Shown here: piece after piece, positions 45,030-55,261 of the stretch
Layout: each line of letters opens with the position of its first letter
How positions within the stretch are numbered: position 1 is the first letter of the stretch
Origin: Streptomyces sp. AC555_RSS877
GTDB lineage: Bacteria; Actinomycetota; Actinomycetes; Streptomycetales; Streptomycetaceae
Assembly (NCBI RefSeq): GCF_019049245.1
Contig: NZ_JAGMUK010000104.1
Span: 62,001-126,000 of the forward strand
Length of the DNA: 64,000 bases
Direction of reading: 5' to 3'
Made by a program: the position numbers and the translations under genes
Notes under the pieces: model-generated
Databases searched by the model: none
Seen by the model: only the letters and a program-made list of their open reading frames with translations
Told to the model about the DNA's origin: nothing

Positions 45030-46283
45030 ATGGCTGTCAACACGTCTCCCGAAACGCCCCTGCCCGTCGGTGAGATCTCGCGGCTCATCGGGGGGTGGAT
45101 CGACCGGCTCGGGGCGGTGTGGGTGGAGGGGCAGATCACTCAGCTGTCGCGGCGGCCGGGGGCGGGGGTCGTCTTCCTCACGTTGCGGGATCCGTCGTAC
45201 GACATCTCCGTGAGCGTCACCTGTTATCGGCAGGTCTTCGACGCCGTCGCCGATGTCGTCAGCGAGGGTGCGCGGGTCGTCGTCCTCGCGAAACCGGAGT
45301 GGTACGCCCCGCGGGGGCAGCTCTCGTTGCGTGCCGCGGAGATAAGGCCTGTCGGCGTCGGGGAACTGCTCGCCCGGCTCGAGCAGTTGAAGAAGGCACT
45401 CGCCGCCGAGGGGCTGTTCGCGCCGGAGCGGAAGAAGCCGCTGCCCTTCCTGCCCCAGCTCGTCGGACTGGTCTGCGGGCGGGCCTCCGCCGCGGAGCGG
45501 GACGTGCTGGAGAACGCCCGGCACCGCTGGCCCGCCGTCCGCTTCGAGGTGCGCAACGTGGCCGTGCAGGGGGTGCACGCCGTGCCGCAGGTCGTGCAGG
45601 CCGTGAAGGAGCTCGACGAGAACGACGAGGTCGACGTGATCGTCGTCGCGCGCGGGGGCGGCAGCGTGGAGGATCTGCTGCCGTTCTCCGACGAGCAGCT
45701 GATCAGGGTCGTCGCCAGCTGTCGTACGCCCGTCGTGTCCGCCATCGGGCACGAACCCGACACACCGCTCCTCGACTACGTCGCCGATGTGCGCGCCTCC
45801 ACCCCGACCGACGCCGCCAAGAAGGTCGTACCGGACGTCGGCGAGGAGTTCGAGCGGGTGCGGATGCTGCGGGACCGGGCCCGGCGGTGCGTGCAGGCGT
45901 TCGTCGACCGGGAGGAACGCGGGCTCGCCCAGGCGCTCGCCCGGCCGGTGATAGTGGATCCGCACCGGATGATCGACGAGCGGGCCGACCAGGTCGGGGC
46001 CCTGCTCGACCGCGGCCGGCGCACCCTGGGCCATCACCTCGACCGCGCCGACTCCGAGCTGACGCACACGCACGCGCGCGTGGTGGCCCTCTCCCCCGCC
46101 GCCACCCTCAAGCGGGGGTACGCCGTGCTCCAGAAGACCGACGGCCACGTCGTCCGCGACCCCGGCGAGGTCACGGGTGACGAGGTCCTGCGGGCGCGGG
46201 TCGCCGAGGGTGAGTTCGTGGTTCGAGTCGATGCAGGGCCTTTCCGGCGGAGCAGCCCGACGCCGACTCACGGCGTCGAGTAG
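45030..46283 (+). CDS. xseA: Exodeoxyribonuclease VII large subunit
   Basis: 417 residues. N-terminal OB fold (VWVEGQITQLSRRPGAGVVFLTLRD), catalytic domain (VVARGGGSVEDLLPFSDE, VSAIGHEPDTPLLDYVAD) and a C-terminal coiled coil, ending with the KRGYAVLQ motif. It degrades single-stranded DNA with XseB. ATG at 45030 is the first codon matching the family. xseB follows 149 bp downstream, an unusually wide gap for a co-transcribed pair. Confidence 0.97.
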   Translation: MAVNTSPETPLPVGEISRLIGGWIDRLGAVWVEGQITQLSRRPGAGVVFLTLRDPSYDISVSVTCYRQVFDAVADVVSEGARVVVLAKPEWYAPRGQLSLRAAEIRPVGVGELLARLEQLKKALAAEGLFAPERKKPLPFLPQLVGLVCGRASAAERDVLENARHRWPAVRFEVRNVAVQGVHAVPQVVQAVKELDENDEVDVIVVARGGGSVEDLLPFSDEQLIRVVASCRTPVVSAIGHEPDTPLLDYVADVRASTPTDAAKKVVPDVGEEFERVRMLRDRARRCVQAFVDREERGLAQALARPVIVDPHRMIDERADQVGALLDRGRRTLGHHLDRADSELTHTHARVVALSPAATLKRGYAVLQKTDGHVVRDPGEVTGDEVLRARVAEGEFVVRVDAGPFRRSSPTPTHGVE

Positions 46284-46432
46284 GCACGGGTGAGCAGGGC
46301 CTGGTGCGTGCAGCTGCAAGGTGGAGGAGGGAGTCGACGCGGAGCCTCGGCGAGTGACGACAACGCCGCAGATGTGCGTGCTGGGCCCCGCGGCCCCGGG
46401 GTGGGCCGCCGGACAGGCCCTAGGGTGGGCGA

Positions 46433-46672
46433 ATGAGCAGCAAGACGGATGAGGCGCTGGGCTACGAGCAGGCGCGGGACGAGCTGATCGACGTCGTACG
46501 GCGGCTGGAGGCGGGCGGTACGACGCTGGAGGAGTCCCTTGCGCTCTGGGAGCGGGGCGAGGAGCTGGCGAAGGTGTGCCGGCGCTGGCTGGAGGGGGCA
46601 CGGGCGCGGCTGGACGCGGCTCTCGCCGAGGAGGAGCCGGCTGACCGGGAGGACATGGGCGACGCCGGGTAG
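46433..46672 (+). CDS. xseB: Exodeoxyribonuclease VII small subunit
   Basis: 79 residues. YEQARDELIDVVRRLEAGGT and LEESLALWERGEELAKVCRRWL are the two-helix signature. The tail is acidic. It assembles around the XseA coiled coils. Confidence 0.95.
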   Translation: MSSKTDEALGYEQARDELIDVVRRLEAGGTTLEESLALWERGEELAKVCRRWLEGARARLDAALAEEEPADREDMGDAG

Positions 46673-46764
46673 CGGCCCGGAGGCAATGCGGCGGGAGCCG
46701 TCGACGGCGACGTGGGGCGCGATCTCCGGTCCTGTGAGGCGGATCACCGCGCTCTGCTTATTGT

Positions 46765-46780
46765 TGAAGCTTGAACTTCA
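46765..46780. promoter_or_regulatory. Candidate regulator dyad upstream of the nitroreductase
   Basis: TGAAG-N6-CTTCA, also readable as two TTGAA direct repeats, in an AT-rich patch 71 bp before the start codon. The form fits MarR-type sites; no such regulator is encoded nearby. Confidence 0.4.
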
Positions 46781-46850
46781 TTCGCGTACGGTCGTCGATG
46801 TCAGCCGGTCCGGCACCCGGACCCGACGTACGTCTCGAGAAGGTTCCTCC

Positions 46851-47441
46851 ATGTCTCTCGTCCTTGACCCCGCCGCCCAGGACCTCCTGTTCCGTGAGGC
46901 CCGCACCGCGAACACCTTCACCGACGAGCCGGTGACCGACGAGCAGGTGCAGGCGATCTACGACCTGGTCAAGTACGGTCCGACCGCCTTCAACCAGTCC
47001 CCGCTGCGCGTCACCCTGGTCCGCTCCGCCGAGGCCCGTGAGCGCCTGGTCCAGCACATGGCCGAGGGCAACCAGCCCAAGACGGCCACCGCCCCGCTGG
47101 TCGCGATCCTCTCCGCGGACAACGAGTTCCACGAGGAACTGCCGGAGCTCTTCCCGCACTTCCCGCAGGCCAAGGACGTCTTCTTCGGCGAGCGCTCCGC
47201 CCGTGAGGGTGCCGCCGCGCTGAACGCCGGCCTGCAGGCCGCGTACTTCATCATCGGCGTCCGTGCCGCGGGCCTCGCCGCCGGCCCGATGACCGGTCTG
47301 GACTTCGAGGGCGTCCGCAAGGAGTTCCTCGACGACGACCACACCCCGCTGATGGTCATCAACATCGGCAAGCCGGGCGAGGACGCCTGGTTCCCGCGCT
47401 CCCCGCGCCTGGCGTACGACGACGTCGTCACGACCGTCTGA
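46851..47441 (+). CDS. RutE-like malonic semialdehyde reductase / nitroreductase
   Basis: 196 residues of the FMN-binding nitroreductase fold. RTANTFTDEPVTDEQVQAIY and KYGPTAFNQSPLRVTLV carry the FMN-contacting Arg and Asn; GLAAGPMTGLDFEGV and MVINIGKPGEDAWFPRSPRL are typical of the malonic semialdehyde reductase branch (RutE/YdfG-related naming). AAGG lies seven bases before the ATG. No other rut gene is near, so pyrimidine breakdown is not implied; general quinone or aldehyde reduction is equally possible. Confidence 0.85.
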   Translation: MSLVLDPAAQDLLFREARTANTFTDEPVTDEQVQAIYDLVKYGPTAFNQSPLRVTLVRSAEARERLVQHMAEGNQPKTATAPLVAILSADNEFHEELPELFPHFPQAKDVFFGERSAREGAAALNAGLQAAYFIIGVRAAGLAAGPMTGLDFEGVRKEFLDDDHTPLMVINIGKPGEDAWFPRSPRLAYDDVVTTV

Positions 47442-47503
47442 GCGGTCCGCGCTCACAGGATCCGAGCGCTCGGGTCCACAGCACTTCAGGTCGTCCACAG
47501 AAG

Positions 47504-47536
47504 AGGCCCCCGGCTGCAGGGCAGCGCCGGGGGCCT
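47504..47536. terminator. Bidirectional terminator after the nitroreductase
   Basis: 11-bp perfect stem (47504-47514 with 47526-47536) and 11-base loop, followed by TCTTCGTG on the plus strand, between convergent genes. Confidence 0.8.
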
Positions 47537-47555
47537 TCTTCGTGTCCTTGCGGGC

Positions 47556-48077
47556 TCACGCCGTCTTCAGCGCCCCGGCCATCTCCGCCAGCCGGCCGAT
47601 CGTGCCGGTGCCCGCCACCACCGTCGTCGCCCCGTCGCCCTGGTGCACGAGCGCGTCGTACCGGCCGCCGGTGTACCGCGTCCAGGTCCGGCCGCCGATC
47701 TCCTGGGTGGTCTTGGTCGCCTTGGCGCCCTGGCTGGCGTCGTCGATGAACGTCGACGGCTTCTGAGTCGACTGCTCGACCTGGACGTACTCCCCGTCGG
47801 GCGCGTGGAAGCCCAGGTGCCAGGTGTCGAAGTTGTCGCCCTGATAGCGGACGGAGGTGGCCTTCCAGCCGGCGGAGAGACCCTCGGGCGCCGCCACCGG
47901 GTAGGACGCGGCGCGGCGTGCCGTGAGCAGCTCGACCCGGTAGTCGACCTTCTTGATCTCCGGACCGGAGTCGTCATGCGGGATGAAGAGGTAGATGACA
48001 CCCGCCATGAGGCCGATCAGCCCCAGGGAGAGGATCATGTCCCGGACCGTCTTCTGCTTACCGTTCGAACCTGCCAC
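47556..48077 (-). CDS. DUF4245 membrane-anchored protein
   Basis: 173 residues, GTG start. A short basic cytoplasmic N-terminus, one membrane helix (about 15-32, ILSLGLIGLMAGVIYLF), then an outer domain (EIKKVDYRVELLTARRAA, GWKATSVRYQGDNFDTWHLG, EIGGRTWTRYTGGRYDALV) matching DUF4245. Almost always next to glpX in actinobacteria as I recall, and divergent from it here. Function unknown. Confidence 0.88.
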   Translation of the reverse strand: MAGSNGKQKTVRDMILSLGLIGLMAGVIYLFIPHDDSGPEIKKVDYRVELLTARRAASYPVAAPEGLSAGWKATSVRYQGDNFDTWHLGFHAPDGEYVQVEQSTQKPSTFIDDASQGAKATKTTQEIGGRTWTRYTGGRYDALVHQGDGATTVVAGTGTIGRLAEMAGALKTA

Positions 48078-48203
48078 GTCCCTATCGTCGCAGGTGCCCT
48101 GGTCCGCTCATCCGTGGGGCCCCCTGCTCATTTTGTGTGCCTGAGGATAGAGTCTGGCCCATACCCTCATCCGGCCGTCGCCGTATCAGAAAGGTGCGCT
48201 CCG

Positions 48204-49238
48204 ATGACCGAGCATCATCATCTGCCGTCCGAGCTCGAGGTTCCCTCCGAGGCTCCCGACCGCAACCTCGCCCTGGAACTCGTACGAGTGACCGAAGCCG
48301 CGGCCATGGCCGCGGGCCGCTGGGTCGGGCGCGGCGACAAGAACGGCGCCGACGGTGCCGCGGTGCGCGCCATGCGGACCCTCGTCTCCACCGTCTCGAT
48401 GAACGGCGTCGTCGTCATCGGCGAGGGGGAGAAGGACGAGGCCCCGATGCTCTTCAACGGGGAGCGCGTCGGCGACGGTACCGGGCCCGAGTGCGACATC
48501 GCCGTCGACCCGATCGACGGGACCACACTGACCGCTAAGGGCATGACCAACGCGATCGCCGTGCTGGCCGCCGCCGACCGCGGGTCGATGTTCGACCCGT
48601 CCGCCGTCTTCTACATGGACAAGCTGGTCACCGGGCCCGAAGCCGCCGACTTCGTCGACATCAACGCGCCGGTGTCCGTGAACATCCGCCGGGTCGCCAA
48701 GGCCAAGCGGTCCACGCCCGAGGACGTCACCGTCGTCATCCTGGACCGGCCGCGGCACCAGGGCCTCATCGAGGAGGTCCGGGAGACCGGCGCGCGCATC
48801 AGGCTGATCTCCGACGGCGACGTCGCCGGCTCGATCCTGGCGCTGCGCGAGGGCACCGGCGTCGACCTGCTGCTCGGCGTCGGCGGCACGCCGGAGGGCA
48901 TCATCTCCGCCTGTGCCGTGAAGTGCCTGGGCGGCACGATCCAGGGCAAGCTGTGGCCGAAGGACGACGAGGAGCGGCAGCGGGCCATCGACGCGGGGCA
49001 TGACCTGGACCGCGTGCTGACGACCGACGACCTGGTCTCCGGCGAGAACGTGTTCTTCGTGGCGACGGGCATCACCGATGGTGAGCTGCTGCGAGGCGTG
49101 CGGTATCGGTCGGAGACGGCGACCACCGACTCGATCGTGATGCGGTCGAAGTCGGGGACGGTGCGCAGGATCGACTCCGAGCACCGGCTGAGCAAGCTGC
49201 GGGCCTACAGCGCCATCGACTTCGACAAGGCGAAGTAG
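48204..49238 (+). CDS. glpX: Class II fructose-1,6-bisphosphatase GlpX
   Basis: 344 residues; gluconeogenic phosphatase. VIGEGEKDEAPMLFNGE and AVDPIDGTTLTAKGM hold the metal-binding Glu and Asp of the lithium-sensitive phosphatase superfamily. GARIRLISDGDVAGSI and GVGGTPEGIISACAVKCLGG are the GlpX signatures. AAAGG lies about ten bases before the ATG. Streptomyces usually lack the class I enzyme, so it is likely essential for growth on non-sugars. Confidence 0.97.
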   Translation: MTEHHHLPSELEVPSEAPDRNLALELVRVTEAAAMAAGRWVGRGDKNGADGAAVRAMRTLVSTVSMNGVVVIGEGEKDEAPMLFNGERVGDGTGPECDIAVDPIDGTTLTAKGMTNAIAVLAAADRGSMFDPSAVFYMDKLVTGPEAADFVDINAPVSVNIRRVAKAKRSTPEDVTVVILDRPRHQGLIEEVRETGARIRLISDGDVAGSILALREGTGVDLLLGVGGTPEGIISACAVKCLGGTIQGKLWPKDDEERQRAIDAGHDLDRVLTTDDLVSGENVFFVATGITDGELLRGVRYRSETATTDSIVMRSKSGTVRRIDSEHRLSKLRAYSAIDFDKAK

Positions 49239-49279
49239 GTCCGCCGGGGAGGTTGTGCCACCTCCCGGCCAGCGTCAAA

Positions 49280-49309
49280 GGGGCGCCCCCGGTGCGGTGG
49301 GGGCGCCCC
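49280..49309. terminator. Bidirectional terminator between glpX and wblI
   Basis: 11-bp stem (49280-49290 with 49299-49309), 8-base loop, all G and C, with AAA before it; lies between convergent genes. Confidence 0.75.
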
Positions 49310-49333
49310 CTCGGCGTATGCCGGGCGGGCCGG

Positions 49334-49711
49334 TCAGCCCGCTGCCGCTATGCGGTCCGCCGGCCTCGTCGCCTTTTTCAGCTCCAGATCGCGGCGGCGG
49401 CGCCTGGCGAGGACCACGCGGCGTTCGGCGGCGGTCAGGCCGCCCCAGACGCCGTACGGTTCCGGTTGCAGGAGCGCGTGCTCGCGGCACTCGACCATGA
49501 CCGGACAGCGCCCGCAGACGCGCTTCGCGGCCTCCTCGCGGGAGAGCCGGGCGGCGGTGGGTTCCTTGGACGGTGCGAAGAACAGGCCGGCCTCGTCGCG
49601 CCGGCACACCGCCTCGGTGTGCCAGGGTGCGTCTTGGTCCCTGTCCCGCACTGGCACCCGCTGGGCCGGAACGGCAGCGACCTGCAGGGACGAATGCGGC
49701 GGTTGCAGCAC
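49334..49711 (-). CDS. wblI: WhiB-family iron-sulphur transcription factor, WblI-like
   Basis: 125 residues. The four cluster Cys are in AVCRRDEAGLFF and RVCGRCPVMVECREHAL, followed by the GVWGG turn and a basic DNA-binding tail (ERRVVLARRRRRDLELKK). A roughly 30-residue N-terminal extension precedes the first Cys. GTG at 49711 with AGGAG six bases upstream. The name comes from its place beside glpX and the fumarases, as in S. coelicolor; the family is certain, the paralogue less so. Confidence 0.88.
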   Translation of the reverse strand: MLQPPHSSLQVAAVPAQRVPVRDRDQDAPWHTEAVCRRDEAGLFFAPSKEPTAARLSREEAAKRVCGRCPVMVECREHALLQPEPYGVWGGLTAAERRVVLARRRRRDLELKKATRPADRIAAAG

Positions 49712-49936
49712 GGTCTACTCCTGACGACGGCTTCGCGAGCGAGCGACGATGCAGCAAGGCCTACCCGCTGTGCGCGCGCCTATGCACTGAGTTCCGAACC
49801 GCTGGTTCCGTCGGGACGGGCGCGCCCCCGGGGTGACGAGCGGTACTCCCCTCCGCTTCGCGTCCCGTCGGATCACGGCACCGCACCCGTCCCCACATCA
49901 GCTCTCGACGGTTCACGGCCGGGAAGGTGCCAACCG

Positions 49937-50629
49937 TCAACGGTCCAGATGCTTGCGCAGACTCCTGTCGACCTTGCGGTGCACGCGGTCCAGGATGTCC
50001 GCGACGAGCTTGCCGCGCTTGGGCCTGCCCTCGATGTTGCCGAGCACGGCCCAGCCGTCCACGTAGACGACGGGCGCTTCGGGGTCGGGTGAATCCAGTG
50101 TGTCCACCTCGAAGTTGCCGAGGACACCGCCGCCGGTGCCGCGCAGCGAGACGTTCTCCGGGACGCGCACCTCGACGTTGCCGAAGACCGAGACCGCCTT
50201 GATGACGACCTGCCGGTACTCGAATATCGCCTCGCTGAGGTCGATCTCGACGCTGCCGAAGACGGCGTACGCGTGGATACGGCGGCCCGCTCGCCAGCGG
50301 CCCTTGCGGACGGCGCCGCTGAAGACCGCGACCACGTTGTCGTCCGGGTCGTGCGGGATCGCGTCGGTGGGGCGGTTCGGGGCCGGGGTGTAGACGGGGC
50401 CGGCCCGGCGCTCGTGGGCGGCCGGCAGGTCCCGGATGAAGACCTCCAGCTCGCCCACCCTCTTGGCGTTCAGCACCCCCTCGACGCGCTCGGCGTGCTC
50501 GTCGGCGGTCAGGCGGCCCTCCGCGAGGGCCTCGCGCAGGATGTCGGCGATCCGGTCGCGGTCGGCGTCCGAGGCGCGGAGTTCGGCCGGGGGCGGCACC
50601 TGCGGTTCGGTGTGCTTCTGAAGGTCCAC
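49937..50629 (-). CDS. DUF1707 protein with LiaF-like C-terminal domain
   Basis: 230 residues, GTG start. The DUF1707 helix pair (ELRASDADRDRIADILREAL, RLTADEHAERVEGVLNAKRV) is at about 17-62. The C-terminal right-handed beta region (VVAVFSGAVRKGRW, IHAYAVFGSVEIDLSEA, VSVFGNVEVRVPENV) resembles the cell-wall-active antibiotic response (LiaF/DUF2154) domain. No membrane helix. It probably adapts an envelope-stress signal; that role is inferred from the domains. Divergent from the class I fumarase. Confidence 0.83.
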   Translation of the reverse strand: MDLQKHTEPQVPPPAELRASDADRDRIADILREALAEGRLTADEHAERVEGVLNAKRVGELEVFIRDLPAAHERRAGPVYTPAPNRPTDAIPHDPDDNVVAVFSGAVRKGRWRAGRRIHAYAVFGSVEIDLSEAIFEYRQVVIKAVSVFGNVEVRVPENVSLRGTGGGVLGNFEVDTLDSPDPEAPVVYVDGWAVLGNIEGRPKRGKLVADILDRVHRKVDRSLRKHLDR

Positions 50630-50794
50630 GGCAGCAGCGTACCCAAACGCGATAGATCGCGACTAGGGTTGTGGACAACCTTGACCCTGCCAACTGAGCC
50701 TTACCTCACAAGACCGCCGTCAGCGGCAGGTTCTACGCTGGTGGGCGCTGCCAATGGAGGCCAGCGGCCGTCTGTCGAGTGAGGAATGGGCGAG

Positions 50795-52462
<1,668 letters not shown>

Positions 52463-52777
52463 CGCCTGTGATGCGGCGGGGGATCTTTTCGCCCCCGCCG
52501 CCCCTTCCCGTCCCATCACCAGGGGCTCCGCCCCTTCGACCCCGCCAGGGCTCCGCTCCCGCACCTCCCCGGGACTGCGCCCCAGACCCATCGTCCTGAA
52601 CGGCCTCGCCCTCAAGCGCCGGACGGGCTGAGCAGTGCCCGTGTCGGTCGGTCGGTCGGTCGGAGAACGGTGGGGCTCGTCGTCGCGACAACCCGGGTAG
52701 TGAAGATCATGCTGGCTGGGGAACCAGCAGGGGAATACGCCCTCGCGCGGCCATGCTCTCCTACCGGAGGTACGACG
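52463..52777. other. Intergenic region between the two fumarase genes
   Basis: 315 bp with no gene. A short AGGGGC-TCC-GCCCCT hairpin at 52521-52535 may end the first transcript. The Pro/Ser-rich short frames are noise. Confidence 0.45.
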
Positions 52778-54187
52778 ATGACGACGACTGCCGACGACGG
52801 CAACCAGCGCTACCGGATCGAGCACGACTCCATGGGTGAGGTGCGGGTGCCCGCCGATGCGAAGTGGCGGGCCCAGACGCAGCGGGCCGTGGAGAACTTC
52901 CCGATCTCCGGGCAGCGGATCGAACGAGCCCACATCGAGGCACTCGCCCGGATCAAGGGGGCCGCCGCCAAGGTCAACGCGAGTCTCGGCGTGCTGGACA
53001 AGGACATCGCCGAGGCCATCCAGGAGGCGGCCGAGGAGGTCGCCCGGGGGGACTGGGACGGGCATTTCCCGGTGGACGTGTTCCAGACCGGGTCCGGGAC
53101 CTCGTCCAACATGAACACCAACGAGGTCATCGCCACGCTCGCCACCGAGCGGCTGGGCCGGGACGTACATCCCAACGATCACGTCAACGCGTCGCAGTCG
53201 TCCAACGACGTGTTCCCCTCGTCCATCCACATCGCCGCCACCGCCGCCGTCACCCGGGATCTCGTCCCGGCGCTCCAGCACCTCGCCGACTCCCTCGCCC
53301 GTAAGTCGGAGGAGTTCGCCGACGTCGTGAAGTCGGGGCGGACCCACCTCATGGACGCCACACCGGTGACGCTGGGGCAGGAGTTCGGGGGGTACGCGGC
53401 GCAGGTGCGGTACGGCGTCGAGCGGCTGCAGGCCTCTCTCCCGCGGCTTGCCGAGCTGCCGCTCGGGGGGACCGCCGTCGGGACCGGGATCAACACGCCC
53501 CCCGGCTTCTCCGCCGCCGTCATCGAAGAAGTCGCCCGCGCCACCGGGCTGCCGCTCACCGAGGCACGCGACCACTTCGAGGCGCAGGGTGCCCGGGACG
53601 GGATCGTGGAGACCAGCGGGCAGCTGCGGACCGTCGCCGTCGGGCTGACGAAGATCGCCAACGACCTGCGGTGGATGGCCTCCGGGCCGCGCACCGGGCT
53701 CGCCGAGATCAGTCTCCCCGACCTCCAGCCCGGGTCCTCGATCATGCCCGGCAAGGTCAATCCGGTGGTCCCGGAGGCCGTGCTCATGGTCTGCGCCCAG
53801 GTCGTCGGCAACGACGCGACCGTCGCCACGGCCGGAGCCGCCGGCAACTTCGAACTGAACGTGATGCTGCCCGTCATCGCGAAGAACGTCCTGGAGTCGA
53901 TCCGGCTGCTCGCCAACGTGTCGAGGCTGCTCGCCGACCGGACCGTCGACGGGATCGTCGCGCACCGGGACCGGGCCCGCGAGTACGCCGAGTCGTCGCC
54001 CTCCGTGGTGACCCCGCTCAACAAGTACATCGGGTACGAAGAGGCCGCGAAGGTCGCCAAGAAGGCGCTGGCGGAGCGGAAGACCATCCGTCAGGTCGTC
54101 GAAGAGAACGGGTACGTGGAGCGTGGCGACCTCACGGCCGGGCAACTGGACGAGGCGTTGGATGTCCTGCGGATGACGCACCCGTAA
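52778..54187 (+). CDS. fumC: Class II fumarate hydratase FumC
   Basis: 469 residues, metal-independent fumarase/aspartase superfamily. GSGTSSNMNTNEVIA, SGRTHLMDATPVTLGQE and the signature GSSIMPGKVNPVVPEA are intact. GGAGG lies seven bases before the ATG at 52778. It backs up the iron-dependent enzyme under iron limitation or oxidative stress. Same strand as the class I gene but with 315 bp between them, so separate promoters are likely. Confidence 0.97.
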   Translation: MTTTADDGNQRYRIEHDSMGEVRVPADAKWRAQTQRAVENFPISGQRIERAHIEALARIKGAAAKVNASLGVLDKDIAEAIQEAAEEVARGDWDGHFPVDVFQTGSGTSSNMNTNEVIATLATERLGRDVHPNDHVNASQSSNDVFPSSIHIAATAAVTRDLVPALQHLADSLARKSEEFADVVKSGRTHLMDATPVTLGQEFGGYAAQVRYGVERLQASLPRLAELPLGGTAVGTGINTPPGFSAAVIEEVARATGLPLTEARDHFEAQGARDGIVETSGQLRTVAVGLTKIANDLRWMASGPRTGLAEISLPDLQPGSSIMPGKVNPVVPEAVLMVCAQVVGNDATVATAGAAGNFELNVMLPVIAKNVLESIRLLANVSRLLADRTVDGIVAHRDRAREYAESSPSVVTPLNKYIGYEEAAKVAKKALAERKTIRQVVEENGYVERGDLTAGQLDEALDVLRMTHP

Positions 54188-54270
54188 CCAATCGCGCACC
54201 TGTCGCGCTCCGCGCGTGAACCGTGACACGCGCCGCAGCGTCGTATGCCCATGGCACCTAATATCTGTGC

Positions 54271-54966
54271 ATGGCAGACGGTGGAGCGGTGAGAGCCGAC
54301 GTGGACGCGGGCGGGTCGGCGGTGTTCTGGGCGCCAGGGAGTCACATCCTGTGGCGTTACCGGGAGAACGGCGGCGCGCGGTTCCACATCGCGCGTCCCG
54401 TCACCGTCGTACGGGACGACAGTGAACTGCTCGCCGTGTGGATGGCTCCGGGCACCGAGTGTGTGAGGCCGGTGCTCGCGGACGGTACGCCCGTGCACGT
54501 CGAGCCGTTGGAGAGCCGCTACACCAAGCCGCGGTCCGTGCAGCGCGACCGGTGGTTCGGGACGGGTGTGCTGAAGCTCGCGCGGCCCGGTGAGCCGTGG
54601 TCGGTGTGGCTGTTCTGGGAACCGGGCTGGCGGTTCAAGAACTGGTACGTGAACCTGGAGGAGCCGCTGACGCGTTGGGTCGGCGGGGTGGACTCCGAGG
54701 ATCACTTTCTCGACATCTCCGTCCATTCCGACCGCAGTTGGCGCTGGCTGGACGAGGACGAGTTCGCGCAGGCCCGGCGGGACGGGCTGATGGACGGCCA
54801 ACAGGCACGGAAGGTGAGGGAGGCGGGCCGCTCCGTGGTGGAGGTGATCCGGGCCTGGGGGCCGCCGTTCTCGGAGGGCTGGCAGCACTGGCGCCCCGAT
54901 CCGTCCTGGAGTGTCCCGGCCCTGCCGGAGGACTGGGATCGTACGCCCGCGCACATGTCGTCATGA
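54271..54966 (+). CDS. DUF402 (FomD-like) protein
   Basis: 231 residues. DUF402 barrel: HILWRYRENGGARFHIARPV, RDRWFGTGVLKLARPGEPWS, WLFWEPGWRFKNWYVNLEEP and DSEDHFLDISVHSD, the last holding conserved acidic and His residues that bind metal in FomD-type nucleoside-diphosphate hydrolases. TAATAT at 54259-54264 lies seven bases before the ATG and there is no ribosome site, so the message is probably leaderless. Substrate unknown. Confidence 0.85.
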   Translation: MADGGAVRADVDAGGSAVFWAPGSHILWRYRENGGARFHIARPVTVVRDDSELLAVWMAPGTECVRPVLADGTPVHVEPLESRYTKPRSVQRDRWFGTGVLKLARPGEPWSVWLFWEPGWRFKNWYVNLEEPLTRWVGGVDSEDHFLDISVHSDRSWRWLDEDEFAQARRDGLMDGQQARKVREAGRSVVEVIRAWGPPFSEGWQHWRPDPSWSVPALPEDWDRTPAHMSS

Positions 54967-55261
54967 GACCCTTGATGCGCCCCCGGGCAAGAAACGTAGG
55001 ATCGTCCTCCGCAAGGGCGCGCAGTGGCAACCTCCGGGGCACGCGCTGGGCTTGACCGATCGTCACCGAGGGGCGGCAGGACGTGAGCGAGGGGTACGAG
55101 GGCAACACCGGTGCGGAGGGCGGCGTTTTTGCCGGTGGCACAGAAACAGCCTCTGACCACGCGGGAAATCCGTTCCTGGGACACGTATTCCGGGTATCGG
55201 GTTTTCGGCGGGACCAATTGCACGCGCGGCATTCAGCGCCGGACGGACGGATTCGACACGC
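54967..55261. other. Intergenic region upstream of the second SpoIIE phosphatase
   Basis: 295 bp. A 60-codon frame at 55083-55265 has weak codon bias, so I read this as leader and promoter sequence. Confidence 0.45.

Noticed and set aside
44864..46601. Upstream extension of the ispH frame across xseA
   Set aside because: The extension is antisense to xseA and lacks a plausible start signal; ispH starts at 44855.
52521..52535. GC hairpin as a strong terminator between the fumarases
   Set aside because: A stem of six base pairs without a T-run is too weak to call with confidence, and such GGGGCTCCGCCCC sequences are common between Streptomyces genes.
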